DNA of 15,393 nt from Candidatus Thorarchaeota archaeon (GCA_016840245.1 JAEOST010000208.1:1-15393); one strand, 5' to 3'. Shown: positions 1 to 7,762, numbered from the stretch's first letter. The notes: a model not told the origin generated them from the letters alone. Numbers and translations are program-made.

Positions 1-232
1 TGACTGCAATTGCTACAGTATCGGCATCGAATTCACCACTAATCACAACTGTTCGCTGTATGTCGAGATTGGAAGACTCGCTCTCTGTGGTGATTATACA
101 TCTGGTACTCTCACATCTACGGTCATTTGGAGCACAAATTATGAAATCAACTCCCATCTGCTCCAGAAGTTCGACACATAGATACCTGATCTTGGAATCT
201 CTTGTGGCGATAGCAACATCGTGTATAGCCAA
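1..232 (-). CDS. Conserved protein, N-terminal part only (runs off left edge)
   Basis: An uninterrupted minus-strand reading frame covers the whole left edge. It begins after an in-frame TAA with a likely TTG start at 230-232, preceded by an AGAGGA-like ribosome-binding sequence. The 77 visible residues start MAIHDVAIATRDSKIRYLCV and read as an alternating alpha/beta fold: a short hydrophobic strand (VAIAT), an amphipathic helix (KIRYLCVELLEQMG), a second strand (VDFIICA), then a CIITTESE segment and a VVISGEF strand. The regular pattern, absence of stops and divergent placement against radB support a real gene, and the plus-strand frame at 60-281 is its shadow. I have a weak recollection of archaeal proteins with a similar opening followed by an RNase H-like domain, but the diagnostic part lies outside the window. 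No function is assigned. The start could differ by a few codons. Confidence 0.6.
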   Translation of the reverse strand, partial: MAIHDVAIATRDSKIRYLCVELLEQMGVDFIICAPNDRRCESTRCIITTESESSNLDIQRTVVISGEFDADTVAIAV

Positions 233-283
233 CGCTTCAATCCTCTTGAGTTACGCTTATCACTCGTTGAGTACTACCTGAAA

Positions 284-994
284 GTGGTGAAGCCTGTTTT
301 GATTCTTCCGTCAGGTGTGTCGCTTGTGGATCGTGTTCTAAATGGAGGACTACATACAGGCCTGTTCATACATGTGTTTGGTAAGGCTGCTTCTGGGAAG
401 ACAACTTTAGCCTTGCAGTTTGTAAATGCGGCATGTAAACTTGGACATCGTACAATCTATGTCAACTCTGAGAGTACCACTCCTATTGAAAGACTTGAAC
501 AAATTACCAGTAAAGACTTCAGTGAAGTCCAAAGTTTAGTGAAGCTAATTGGTCCTAGGTCATTCAATGAGCAGGGTGCATTGATAGACGATTTAGAGCT
601 ATATGCACAAGAAGGCACAGTGCTGGTTGTTGTTGATACTCTTACCAAACTCTATAGACTTGTGCTAGAGGATAAGAAGACTAGCTATGAGGCTCACCGA
701 GAGCTGAACAGGCAGGCAGGTTCACTGAAAGGACTTGCTAGACAAAAGAACATGATTGTACTTGTTCTAAATCAAGTAAGAGGGAGTTTTGAATCAGCAG
801 CAGGATTCGAACCTGTTGCGAAAAATATTCTGGACTATTGGTCTGACTATGAAATTCGAGTGCATATCGGAAAGAGAGTCAGTGAGAGAATACTGGAACG
901 TACAAGGCCAGAAGGGGAATATTCAAAGAGTACTGTGTATCTCACATCTTCAGGGCTGTCTTCAGATAATGACGTGAAAGAAAAAGTGAAATGA
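284..994 (+). CDS. radB: RadB-like RecA-family ATPase
   Basis: A 236-aa RecA-fold protein matching archaeal RadB, the RadA paralogue that assists homologous recombination and lacks RadA's N-terminal DNA-binding domain. Visible motifs are the family opening SGVSLVDRVLNGGL (about 10-23), Walker A GKAASGKTT (about 33-41), Walker B in VLVVVDTLT, the helix HRELNRQAGSLKGLAR, the NQVRGSF segment typical of RecA-fold loop 2, and the RadB-like YWSDYEIRVHI strand near the C-terminus. The frame is open back to a GTG at 221, but that start would overlap the divergent gene and add 21 residues absent from RadB proteins as I know them. The paired GTGs at 284 and 287 place the family motif close to the N-terminus, so 284 is chosen. 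No strong Shine-Dalgarno is visible. The stop lies 33 bp before carS, so the two are probably cotranscribed. A KaiC-like ATPase is the main alternative but is less likely. Confidence 0.85.
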   Translation: MVKPVLILPSGVSLVDRVLNGGLHTGLFIHVFGKAASGKTTLALQFVNAACKLGHRTIYVNSESTTPIERLEQITSKDFSEVQSLVKLIGPRSFNEQGALIDDLELYAQEGTVLVVVDTLTKLYRLVLEDKKTSYEAHRELNRQAGSLKGLARQKNMIVLVLNQVRGSFESAAGFEPVAKNILDYWSDYEIRVHIGKRVSERILERTRPEGEYSKSTVYLTSSGLSSDNDVKEKVK

Positions 995-1027
995 GACACA
1001 AATGAGGGCAGTGTAGGAGCAGAACGA

Positions 1028-1615
1028 ATGTACGAGGAATTAGCCTTAGTCGGACTAGCACTGTGGCTAGGACTTCCGGCATGGATTGCAAACTCCACAC
1101 CAGTCTTACTAGGAGGCGGAGCTCCTATAGATGGTGGTCGAAATTTCCGTGATGGGCGGAGAATTCTGGGAGATGGCAAAACAATCAGGGGATTTGTTGC
1201 AGGGGTTGTCTGTGGAACTCTAGTAGGAATTCTTCAGATATTGGTAGCACCAATACTGAAAGTCGAGATGGCAAAGTATCTTCTTTTGACTCCTGAGATG
1301 GATGAGATTCTCTATTTCAGCTCGTCTCAATTAGGTTTGAGTATAAGCATCACTGTGGTTGTATTACTCTCAGTTGGAACATTGACTGGTGACATGCTTG
1401 GTTCGTTCTTAAAACGACGATTTAATGTGAAGAGTGGTGGTCCATCACCTGTTCTTGATCAGCTGGGATTTGTGATAATGGCTCTGATATTCGCCTCGCC
1501 CTTCTTACATCCCAATCCTCTGTATCCAATGATACTGATAATTCTCACACTGGGTATTCACTGGCTAAGTAATGCCTTGGGATATCTCCTAGGTTTTAAG
1601 AAGAATCCATGGTAG
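1028..1615 (+). CDS. carS: CDP-archaeol synthase
   Basis: This 195-aa membrane protein matches CarS (DUF46 family), the CTP:2,3-di-O-geranylgeranylglyceryl phosphate cytidylyltransferase that activates the archaeal lipid core before head-group attachment. Seen in order: a hydrophobic N-terminal helix with LPAWIANSTPVLLGGG (about 16-31), the GGRNFRDGRRILGDGKTIRG signature (about 36-55), hydrophobic segments near 56-77 and 103-120, then GDMLGSFLKRRF (121-132) with GGPSPVLDQLGF (137-148), two more helices and the C-terminal NALGYLLGFKKNPW. The polar motifs between helices are those expected for a CTP- and metal-binding site of this family. Length is typical. The ATG is preceded by TAGGAG (1014-1019) at good spacing, and radB ends 33 bp upstream. 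Cotranscription with radB is inferred from spacing only. The protein should act in the cytoplasmic membrane. Confidence 0.95.
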   Translation: MYEELALVGLALWLGLPAWIANSTPVLLGGGAPIDGGRNFRDGRRILGDGKTIRGFVAGVVCGTLVGILQILVAPILKVEMAKYLLLTPEMDEILYFSSSQLGLSISITVVVLLSVGTLTGDMLGSFLKRRFNVKSGGPSPVLDQLGFVIMALIFASPFLHPNPLYPMILIILTLGIHWLSNALGYLLGFKKNPW

Positions 1616-1647
1616 TACAATCTGAATCATATAACATCTAAGGATAC

Positions 1648-1656
1648 ACATAAAAG
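1648..1656 (+). promoter_or_regulatory. Candidate TATA element for the CBS-domain gene
   Basis: The A/T-rich string ACATAAAAG lies in the 154-bp gap between carS and the CBS-domain gene. A transcript starting about 25 bp downstream would have a leader of roughly 90 nt that includes the inverted repeat at 1694-1722. This is a pattern match only. Confidence 0.3.
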
Positions 1657-1693
1657 GTATCTAAAGCCAGTAGTCACGTTCTACTGAGATGTG

Positions 1694-1722
1694 ATGATAC
1701 TTCATTGAATCCGGAGTATCAT
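1694..1722. promoter_or_regulatory. Inverted repeat upstream of the CBS-domain gene
   Basis: A perfect 8-bp inverted repeat, ATGATACT (1694-1701) and AGTATCAT (1715-1722), is separated by 13 bp. A second pair, GTGATG (1691-1696) and CATCAC (1730-1735), forms an alternative nested arrangement. It lies about 50-80 bp before the CBS gene start and could be an operator or a leader hairpin. It has no U-tract, so it is not an obvious terminator for carS. Confidence 0.35.
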
Positions 1723-1769
1723 GGAGATACATCACACAGTTTCTATACAGTACCGGAGTCATCCTAACA

Positions 1770-2621
1770 ATGATGGTAAAGGATTGCATGCAAAGCGACG
1801 TAGTTTACGTTTCAGTCCCTGGAACTAGAGAAGATGTACTGCAGATAATGGCAGAGCAACAGATAAACGGACTTCCTGTTGTTAAGAAGGGCACAAAGAC
1901 ACTAGTTGGGATTGTTACCAGAAGTGACCTTCTGATGAAAGCAGATGAGAACCAGCTAGCCATGTTGATGGTCCGTGATCCTGAAACGGTGACACCACGA
2001 ACAACTGTGAAGACTGCAGCAAAACTCATGCTTGAGAAGGGTTATAGAAGACTACCTGTAGTAGAGAAGGGTGAGCTAGTTGGTTTGGTTGCCGTTCCAG
2101 ATATACTCGTAGCACTCCTAGAGAATAATAACAAATACAAAGACAAGAGTGTCACCGAGTTTGTTACAAAGGAGCTTACTGCGGTCTGGGGTGAAACACC
2201 ACTTCCTCTATCTTACATCATTATGGATATGGCAAGAAAAGATGCTCTTGTGATAATCAATGAAGGTGGTGGCATTGCAGGAATGATTTCTGTTAGTGAC
2301 TTTATTCGCCTTTCGGAGGTTTCTGTTGAGGATAATATTTCCACGACCTATAGTGGAACAGACTCTGCCGTAGAGTGGGGATGGACCTCAAAGGATTTCC
2401 TTGTAGTCACCAAGAAGCTTCTAAGACTTCCAAATGTTCCTGTGAAAGAGGTCATGACTCAGAATCTTATCAGTATGAGTGAAGTGACCACTATTGCTGA
2501 GTGTGTTCGCATTCTTCAAAAGAATGACATAGACCAGGCACCTGTTCTGTCAGCAACCAACAACCTGATGGGAATGATCGAAGACAAAGAATTGTTGAAG
2601 ATTGCTGCTCAGATTGATTGA
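1770..2621 (+). CDS. Four-CBS-domain protein (two Bateman modules)
   Basis: The 283 residues consist of four CBS domains with no catalytic or DNA-binding domain. CBS1 is about 2-56 (NGLPVVKKGTKTLVGIVTRSDLL), CBS2 about 66-118 (YRRLPVVEKGELVGLVAVPDIL), CBS3 about 126-182 (DALVIINEGGGIAGMISVSDFI) and CBS4 about 222-281 (PVKEVMTQNLISMSEVTTIA, then QAPVLSATNNLMGMIEDKEL). CBS pairs usually bind adenine nucleotides or S-adenosylmethionine and regulate a partner protein, so this is probably a ligand-sensing regulatory subunit. The partner cannot be named from the sequence. Tandem ATGs occur at 1770 and 1773, and a GGAG at 1755-1758 lies upstream of both. The stop is only 7 bp from the convergent DP2 stop, with no room for a separate terminator. 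Confidence 0.9.
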   Translation: MMVKDCMQSDVVYVSVPGTREDVLQIMAEQQINGLPVVKKGTKTLVGIVTRSDLLMKADENQLAMLMVRDPETVTPRTTVKTAAKLMLEKGYRRLPVVEKGELVGLVAVPDILVALLENNNKYKDKSVTEFVTKELTAVWGETPLPLSYIIMDMARKDALVIINEGGGIAGMISVSDFIRLSEVSVEDNISTTYSGTDSAVEWGWTSKDFLVVTKKLLRLPNVPVKEVMTQNLISMSEVTTIAECVRILQKNDIDQAPVLSATNNLMGMIEDKELLKIAAQID

Positions 2622-2628
2622 GAGTCTG

Positions 2629-5600
2629 TTAGACATCAAAGAAATCTGCCAGAGCGGTTTGTTCAGACACAAATAACGAATCCAGTGCAAATTTTATTTG
2701 TCGTATTCGTTGTTGTAGATATTCATCAAGTCCATAGTCACGTATCATAGAGTCTGCTACATCAAGATACTTTGAGATATTCTTCTGTCTAACAGTGAGT
2801 GATAGTTTTGCGCCACATGTACATTGACCTGTTAGTGGGATCCTACGATATACACGATGACACTTGAGGCACTGAATCTTCTGAGTTGAGTATGCACGTA
2901 GATTCCCTCGGATGTCTCGAATGAAGTGATGTGAGAGAACTCTTTCAGCAACATCCTGTGTATCGACTGCATCAATTACTTGGGCCAACTGAAGCTGAGC
3001 ATCCAGTTTGTCAATCATACTTCCAAGTGTTTTGTACTTGGTATTTCTTGGACCAGCATCAATTGAAGAGGTGCCATGCGTGAAACTGAATCCTTCATAT
3101 TGATACTCTGTACCCAATCTGGATGCTACAATATCTACAATCTTCTCTACAACTTTGGGATGTTTTGCCTCATCTGTCAATTCATAGAATTGCGCTGGAA
3201 AACGGTCGCAGATCTCTATATTGTGACTCTCATCATCAACCTCACGTGGGTTCAAAATAACTGAAAGAACAAGTGGTGCATCCATAAATCCACCACGACC
3301 AGCTGGAAGATATGACTTTGAGAAGTTTATGAGTGCATCAAGAACCAGAAGAATCGCATCTTCATCACCGTCGCAGTCATAGGTTGCTAGAGAACCAAAC
3401 CCACCTATGAAGGTCTTGTTTTCTCCTTCGATTACAAAGTCGTATACATACTCTTCCTCATGGTTTTCTAGTTGTTTGATTTCTGATATCTTCACTATAT
3501 TGTACTTGCCAAATCCTTTCTGGCGCTTCCCTCGTCGAGAGATTGAATCGGTATGTTCTCTCTGACGTTTTAGTCTGCTAGCAAACAACATTGGTTCAAG
3601 AGCATCAATATCTCTAGAATAGTATCGTAGACTGTAGATAGTCACAGGTATGTCTGTGAAACTTGTTGTTCGTGTGGAGTTACTCAGATGGGGGAATAGT
3701 CCTAGGTCCAAGGAAACTAGTGCAATATGATTTAGTAGTTGACGATTACTAGAAGTCAGCTTTACTGATTTTCCTACATACCCATCACCTTGGATGAACC
3801 CTCCAAGAAGACCCTCCTTGAAGGCCCTAGAGAAGTTAATGCATTTGTCAGCTCTCTTATCCTTCGAGCCAGAACCAAGACTCAGAATGTTTCTGAATAA
3901 TTCAAAGAAAATTCGACCACTAAGTGTGATTACAAAGAAATCACCTTTACGTATGGTTACTGATGGCTTACGGCTAAACAGAGCCATACAATGGTCAATA
4001 ACTCGATCTGCGACTTCCTTTTCCGAAGTGGACCATGAAACTTGATAGAAGAACTTGGTCTTTTTCGGTTCCCAATCTGTTCGGCTGTGTCCATCTGAAA
4101 GGTAGAGACCTGCGAGTTCTCCTAGTTCTTTGGTAAGCATTAATCTTATTGGAAGTCTTCCTGCAGTCTTTCGATAGCTCAGAGTCAGCGATTCATAATC
4201 ATCATCCAAGTTCAATAACTTGACCAATTGAAGGTAAGTGTCAAGTGGGATTGAGTCTTTGTCAATATAGCCCCAGAGAGCTTTCCCTGAAAGATTCAAG
4301 CTAGTTCCCCTGACAAATGAGGTGCATCCACCCACCTTGTCTAGTTCTTTCTTGAGAAAATCCTTTGCACCGTGAACCCTCATGTTTGATGTATTACTAG
4401 AAGATGAGTAATAGTCGATAATGTCTATCTCATCATCAGTCACAAAATCAGGAAGTTCAGCAAGGGTGAGAAGACTGTCACCGACCTCTAGATCTCTGGA
4501 TTCGACGTATTCTGTCCTTCCGTCCTTAAATCTCACCATCTTGTGATCTGCTGTTACTGTGATATCACGCCCCGTTTTCGTCCGGATATTGTAGAGTGTA
4601 TCAGGAGCTGAAAGCTTAACGAAATCCTGTATCTTCTTTGAATGAAGGTCGCCATTTTCTCCAACAGAGAGCACGCGATAATCGTCAAGATTCTCGCCCT
4701 CCAAACTAGCAATCTCTTTCACTATTAGCTGGTTATTGGAGTTTAGAAGGAGAACTTCCTCTTTTCCAACAATGCAGTTCCTTCGTTTTGCAGCATGCCA
4801 ATATGGATGTGCATAACACAGACTCGCATTTGTGAAACCAATAATGCGACCGACGATTCCTGCAGATGTATGTGGTGCAAGTCCAATGACAAGTTGTCCT
4901 AGGATATCATCGTATGTCTTGAAGTTGTAGTATCTGTCGAGACCATAGATTTTCTCAAGGCAATCGTCAACAAAGGAACCGACCTTAATCAGATACTCTG
5001 CACAGTTGTCTGGAATGACTAGATCCTGAACTTTGAGCTCTACAACCTGAGTATCCGATGTCAATGGATTCCCTAGGTAATCAGTCGCGTATCCTAGTTC
5101 ACGTATTCGATTGACAGGGACACCAATCTCATATGGAGTAAAATGTGTCAGGGGAGCATCTGTTGCATCGAATCGTGCTGTGCCATCCCTATAGGAATAT
5201 ACTTCATGTTTGGCACGTAAAATTCCCTTTCCTAAATACTCAGGTATCTTGAGGTCACTGGTGAGACCTAATACACCGCGCACGCCATAGGTCTGAGGTT
5301 CTTTAATCTCCCCTTTCACCCTCTCCAGCATCCCCTTGATATCAATTGGTACTCGTTTTGTTGAACGTACAAGGTTCATATCATGACTGAGTGGACACAT
5401 CCCACTTGTTTCATCAACAGGTCGCCCACATCCCTCCTGGGCACACCATCTCTGAATCTCTGTGTGGCTTCCACATAGTGTACACTTGGATTCGAATCCC
5501 TCGGCCCCACAACCCGGGCAGAGCCTAGAAACCATCTCGAGGTACAAGAGACCTGTGATTTTCATAGATTCTGTGCCTAAATCATCATCAACAAATGATT

Positions 5601-7578
5601 CGAGAGTCGAGATAGGCTGAATCCCTTTTGCAACCTTCTCCAACCTACGCTCACTGGCCATTGTACGGCCAACTGGGAATAAGGCATGGATAGGTGGACG
5701 CATTTTTCGCGCTTCGGCCTTTTCAGGTCGTCCCATCCGTGCACCAATAGAAAATCCAAGTCTATCCTTCAACCTGACCTTTGAAACAGAATTCATCATC
5801 TCAAGTGATTCAGTGCCTTTCAGTCTGGCACTCTTTGTACCTATCTGAGCAAGTATTGTGACTGGGTCATCAGTGAGTCTTAGACGTTTCTTACTCTTTA
5901 ACGTGTGAGGAATACCTGTACGCTCCAGCAGAGTCTTGTATTCACGCACATTTGGTAGTATTAGAGAGTCCCCATCTGGCCCTTTTTCCACCTTTTTTTT
6001 GTCATGTATCCACTTTATGAGTTTCTTTACTTCATCCGGTGTTAAAGCTCTCCAGCGGTAAAGATATGTTGGGTGCAGTGGAACCTTGAATTTCTTGGCA
6101 AGCCCAACTGCGATTTCTGGGGATGGAATATTCGAGAGCGGAAATTCAATCAATGATATGAGGTCCTCTTCGGTGATTCCTAGCGATGAGAGACTACGTG
6201 AAAGATCGTCTGTTGATATCTTGGAGCATGCTAATTCTAGGTCATGGGACCACCACTCTTCACAGTACCCTGAGGGCACTAATGGGTGATTGTTCTCTAG
6301 GAATTCACCAAATCCTACAAGAATGTCTCCAAGGTAGAGTATACGATCCAGTTTACTCTCTAGCTCACGTGCCTCATCAGCTGTGTAGACACGTTTGACA
6401 GTCCCATCCTTTAGAAGAATTGTTGGCCCCTCAATAGTATCCACAGGTGCAACAATAGATCCTTTTCCAGGACGCTCTGTACGAATATGTGTACCTGGCG
6501 CCAAGAAGCTATTGACTAGGAACATAGTTGCGGGGTGAGTACCGACACCTGCTAGACCAGTATTGCGAGAACGACCATATCTCAGTCTAAATCCGCCTAT
6601 CCTAGACGGATGTGAAAAGACTGGGCGTCCTCCAATGACATCAGCCAGATAATCAGATTTCGGAGCAAGTTTCTTAGCAGCTGTATCCTCAGTATCTGCA
6701 GCATCTGGTTTGCTTGTCTTCTCTGCCAACTCGTCTAACCATTCCCAACCAGGCATTTTGAGCCTCTCTACTATTTTGGCAAGCTTTGCAGCTCGTCCAA
6801 CTACTCCGTCATTGAGGACCAGCACTGAACCACCACGAACACGATTGGTTTCAATCCGTTCGAGGTCACGTCCTGCAGATACCTCAAACTCCTCTGTAGG
6901 TTCTCCTGTTAGCATGATGGGAAGGCGCGAAGCTGCAAGTCGAATCATTTCAGGATGAACGGGATATTGTAGATGCACAGCCCTTGCGTAGAGTTCGACC
7001 TCCTCAAGTGCTCGTTCTACCTCTTCCTCTGTGGACTTTAAGGGAGGTAATTCAAGAACTTGGCGTACATAATCTGCAACGAGTACTGTCACAGCAGCCT
7101 CTGTTCCACCCGCGGCACGAATAGGTCCTGCTAGATAGATGGCCAAGTATCGATCGGGACCCGAGCCTCGAATCATAACCTTTGCAATACCCTCTAATGG
7201 TGCTGCGGTTATACTCTCAGTGAGTATCGCCAGAGCAACCCTGACGGCCTTGTCAGCTGCCTTTTCAGGGTCCGATATATCACCAAGATTCCCCAGAGCA
7301 ATCTCCTTGGCAATCTCAAAGGCCACTTCCTCTCTGGACATGTCTTCTTGAAGCTCACGAATCCTCTTTGCAACACCTAGTGGTCCATCTAATGTAGCCT
7401 CAACTCGTCCAGCAACATCATGGGCAGGAGGAATTTCAACACGTGTAGTTGGGTCATAGCCCTTTGCGCGAGCCTGTTCTGCAACTTTATAGATTTCGTC
7501 TATACCTTCGGTTAATTCGCTAAAGTATACAGCATAGTGAATACTGTGTGCAGGAAGTGGAGGTTTTTCTTCGGTCAC
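2629..7578 (-). CDS. polC: DNA polymerase D large subunit DP2, intein-containing precursor
   Basis: This encodes the catalytic large subunit of the archaeal replicative DNA polymerase PolD, which works with the DP1 exonuclease subunit and PCNA. The precursor is 1649 aa. Removing the intein (935-1401) leaves 1182 aa, normal for DP2. Visible landmarks are the HSIHYAVYFSELTEGIDEIY N-terminus, GPIRAAGGTEAA, FRLRYGRSRNTG, a zinc-binding CPGC (687-690) with CTLC (699-702), the PYWHAAKRRN segment just before the intein, and the catalytic CDGDED motif (1402-1407), whose Asp residues are essential in characterised PolD. These are followed by GRGGFMDAPLVL (from 1427) and a C-terminal CLKC (1570-1573) with CTC (1586-1588) zinc finger. 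The last residues, QTALADFF (1640-1647), match a PCNA-interacting PIP box (QxxLxxFF). The start is GTG at 7576-7578, without a clear Shine-Dalgarno. It is transcribed divergently from RPA. The DP1 gene is not in this window. Confidence 0.97.
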   Translation of the reverse strand: MTEEKPPLPAHSIHYAVYFSELTEGIDEIYKVAEQARAKGYDPTTRVEIPPAHDVAGRVEATLDGPLGVAKRIRELQEDMSREEVAFEIAKEIALGNLGDISDPEKAADKAVRVALAILTESITAAPLEGIAKVMIRGSGPDRYLAIYLAGPIRAAGGTEAAVTVLVADYVRQVLELPPLKSTEEEVERALEEVELYARAVHLQYPVHPEMIRLAASRLPIMLTGEPTEEFEVSAGRDLERIETNRVRGGSVLVLNDGVVGRAAKLAKIVERLKMPGWEWLDELAEKTSKPDAADTEDTAAKKLAPKSDYLADVIGGRPVFSHPSRIGGFRLRYGRSRNTGLAGVGTHPATMFLVNSFLAPGTHIRTERPGKGSIVAPVDTIEGPTILLKDGTVKRVYTADEARELESKLDRILYLGDILVGFGEFLENNHPLVPSGYCEEWWSHDLELACSKISTDDLSRSLSSLGITEEDLISLIEFPLSNIPSPEIAVGLAKKFKVPLHPTYLYRWRALTPDEVKKLIKWIHDKKKVEKGPDGDSLILPNVREYKTLLERTGIPHTLKSKKRLRLTDDPVTILAQIGTKSARLKGTESLEMMNSVSKVRLKDRLGFSIGARMGRPEKAEARKMRPPIHALFPVGRTMASERRLEKVAKGIQPISTLESFVDDDLGTESMKITGLLYLEMVSRLCPGCGAEGFESKCTLCGSHTEIQRWCAQEGCGRPVDETSGMCPLSHDMNLVRSTKRVPIDIKGMLERVKGEIKEPQTYGVRGVLGLTSDLKIPEYLGKGILRAKHEVYSYRDGTARFDATDAPLTHFTPYEIGVPVNRIRELGYATDYLGNPLTSDTQVVELKVQDLVIPDNCAEYLIKVGSFVDDCLEKIYGLDRYYNFKTYDDILGQLVIGLAPHTSAGIVGRIIGFTNASLCYAHPYWHAAKRRNCIVGKEEVLLLNSNNQLIVKEIASLEGENLDDYRVLSVGENGDLHSKKIQDFVKLSAPDTLYNIRTKTGRDITVTADHKMVRFKDGRTEYVESRDLEVGDSLLTLAELPDFVTDDEIDIIDYYSSSSNTSNMRVHGAKDFLKKELDKVGGCTSFVRGTSLNLSGKALWGYIDKDSIPLDTYLQLVKLLNLDDDYESLTLSYRKTAGRLPIRLMLTKELGELAGLYLSDGHSRTDWEPKKTKFFYQVSWSTSEKEVADRVIDHCMALFSRKPSVTIRKGDFFVITLSGRIFFELFRNILSLGSGSKDKRADKCINFSRAFKEGLLGGFIQGDGYVGKSVKLTSSNRQLLNHIALVSLDLGLFPHLSNSTRTTSFTDIPVTIYSLRYYSRDIDALEPMLFASRLKRQREHTDSISRRGKRQKGFGKYNIVKISEIKQLENHEEEYVYDFVIEGENKTFIGGFGSLATYDCDGDEDAILLVLDALINFSKSYLPAGRGGFMDAPLVLSVILNPREVDDESHNIEICDRFPAQFYELTDEAKHPKVVEKIVDIVASRLGTEYQYEGFSFTHGTSSIDAGPRNTKYKTLGSMIDKLDAQLQLAQVIDAVDTQDVAERVLSHHFIRDIRGNLRAYSTQKIQCLKCHRVYRRIPLTGQCTCGAKLSLTVRQKNISKYLDVADSMIRDYGLDEYLQQRIRQIKFALDSLFVSEQTALADFFDV
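3376..4776 (-). mobile_element. DP2 intein with LAGLIDADG homing endonuclease
   Basis: A 467-aa intein (precursor residues 935-1401) splits the DP2 active-site sequence between KRRN and CDGDED. It begins at Cys935 (CIVGKEE). A block-B motif TADH (His1012, intein residue 78) supports the N-S acyl shift. Two dodecapeptide endonuclease motifs are present: LGELAGLYLSDG with Asp1162 (intein 228) and LLGGFIQGDG with Asp1265 (intein 331). Both metal-binding Asp are kept, so the endonuclease may be active. Block F is YVYDFVIEGENKTF. The C-terminus is GSLATYD followed by the +1 Cys1402. The penultimate residue is therefore Tyr instead of His and the last residue is Asp instead of Asn. PolD inteins of Pyrococcus occupy this same site and are known to end in Gln, so the site tolerates atypical ends. 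Base composition looks like the host gene, suggesting residence long enough to ameliorate or a donor of similar composition. Confidence 0.93.
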
Positions 7579-7689
7579 GACTCGTCAACAGATTTGAGGT
7601 ACTTGAGCTATTTTGTGTTTCGGCCTGTACTGAATTTCTGTCAGAACGGCGCCGTTGACAAACACCAAGCTCGTGGTTGACGAGTAGTG
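7576..7689. promoter_or_regulatory. Divergent DP2/RPA promoter region with near-perfect 14-bp inverted repeat
   Basis: CACGACTCGTCAAC (7576-7589, covering the DP2 GTG start) and GTTGACGAGTAGTG (7676-7689) are inverted copies matching at 13 of 14 positions, with 86 bp between them. Between them lies the perfect 12-bp palindrome AACGGCGCCGTT (7645-7656), followed by GACA and preceded by TGTC with a two-base offset, giving a longer imperfect hairpin. The symmetry spans the region from which both replication genes must be transcribed, so a shared regulator site is plausible. The repeat itself is seen directly; the function is inferred. Confidence 0.5.
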
Positions 7690-7713
7690 AGCTTTAAAGG
7701 AAACATACAGTAC

Positions 7714-7730
7714 AATCAATTGATTATAGT
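7714..7730 (+). promoter_or_regulatory. Palindrome and TATA-like element upstream of RPA
   Basis: AATCAATTGATT (7714-7725) is a perfect 12-bp palindrome running into TTATAGT. The TTATAG core lies about 35-40 bp before the RPA GTG (7763), where an archaeal TATA box would give a leader of about 10 nt. A second candidate, CTTTAAAGG at 7692-7700, would give a longer leader. Confidence 0.4.
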
Positions 7731-7762
7731 CCAATGTATTTGGTCACGGGACGGGAAGTATA

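Noticed and set aside
60..281. Plus-strand 73-aa frame at the left edge
   Set aside because: It lies opposite the alpha/beta minus-strand gene, has a low-complexity Ser/Leu composition and no ribosome-binding site; treated as a shadow.
1721..1830. Short frame starting ATGGAGATACATCAC that overlaps the CBS gene start
   Set aside because: About 36 codons out of frame with the CBS gene, strongly basic/Ser-rich and without a good ribosome-binding site; most likely chance.
3376..4776. Intein as a frameshifted or separate gene
   Set aside because: The frame is continuous with both DP2 exteins and the splice-site residues are in phase, so it is an in-frame intein, not an inserted gene.
7579..7762. 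Possible replication origin between the DP2 and RPA genes
   Set aside because: Palindromes are present, but there is no Cdc6/Orc1 gene nearby, no recognisable ORB repeats and no long AT-rich unwinding tract. Promoter or operator symmetry explains it better.
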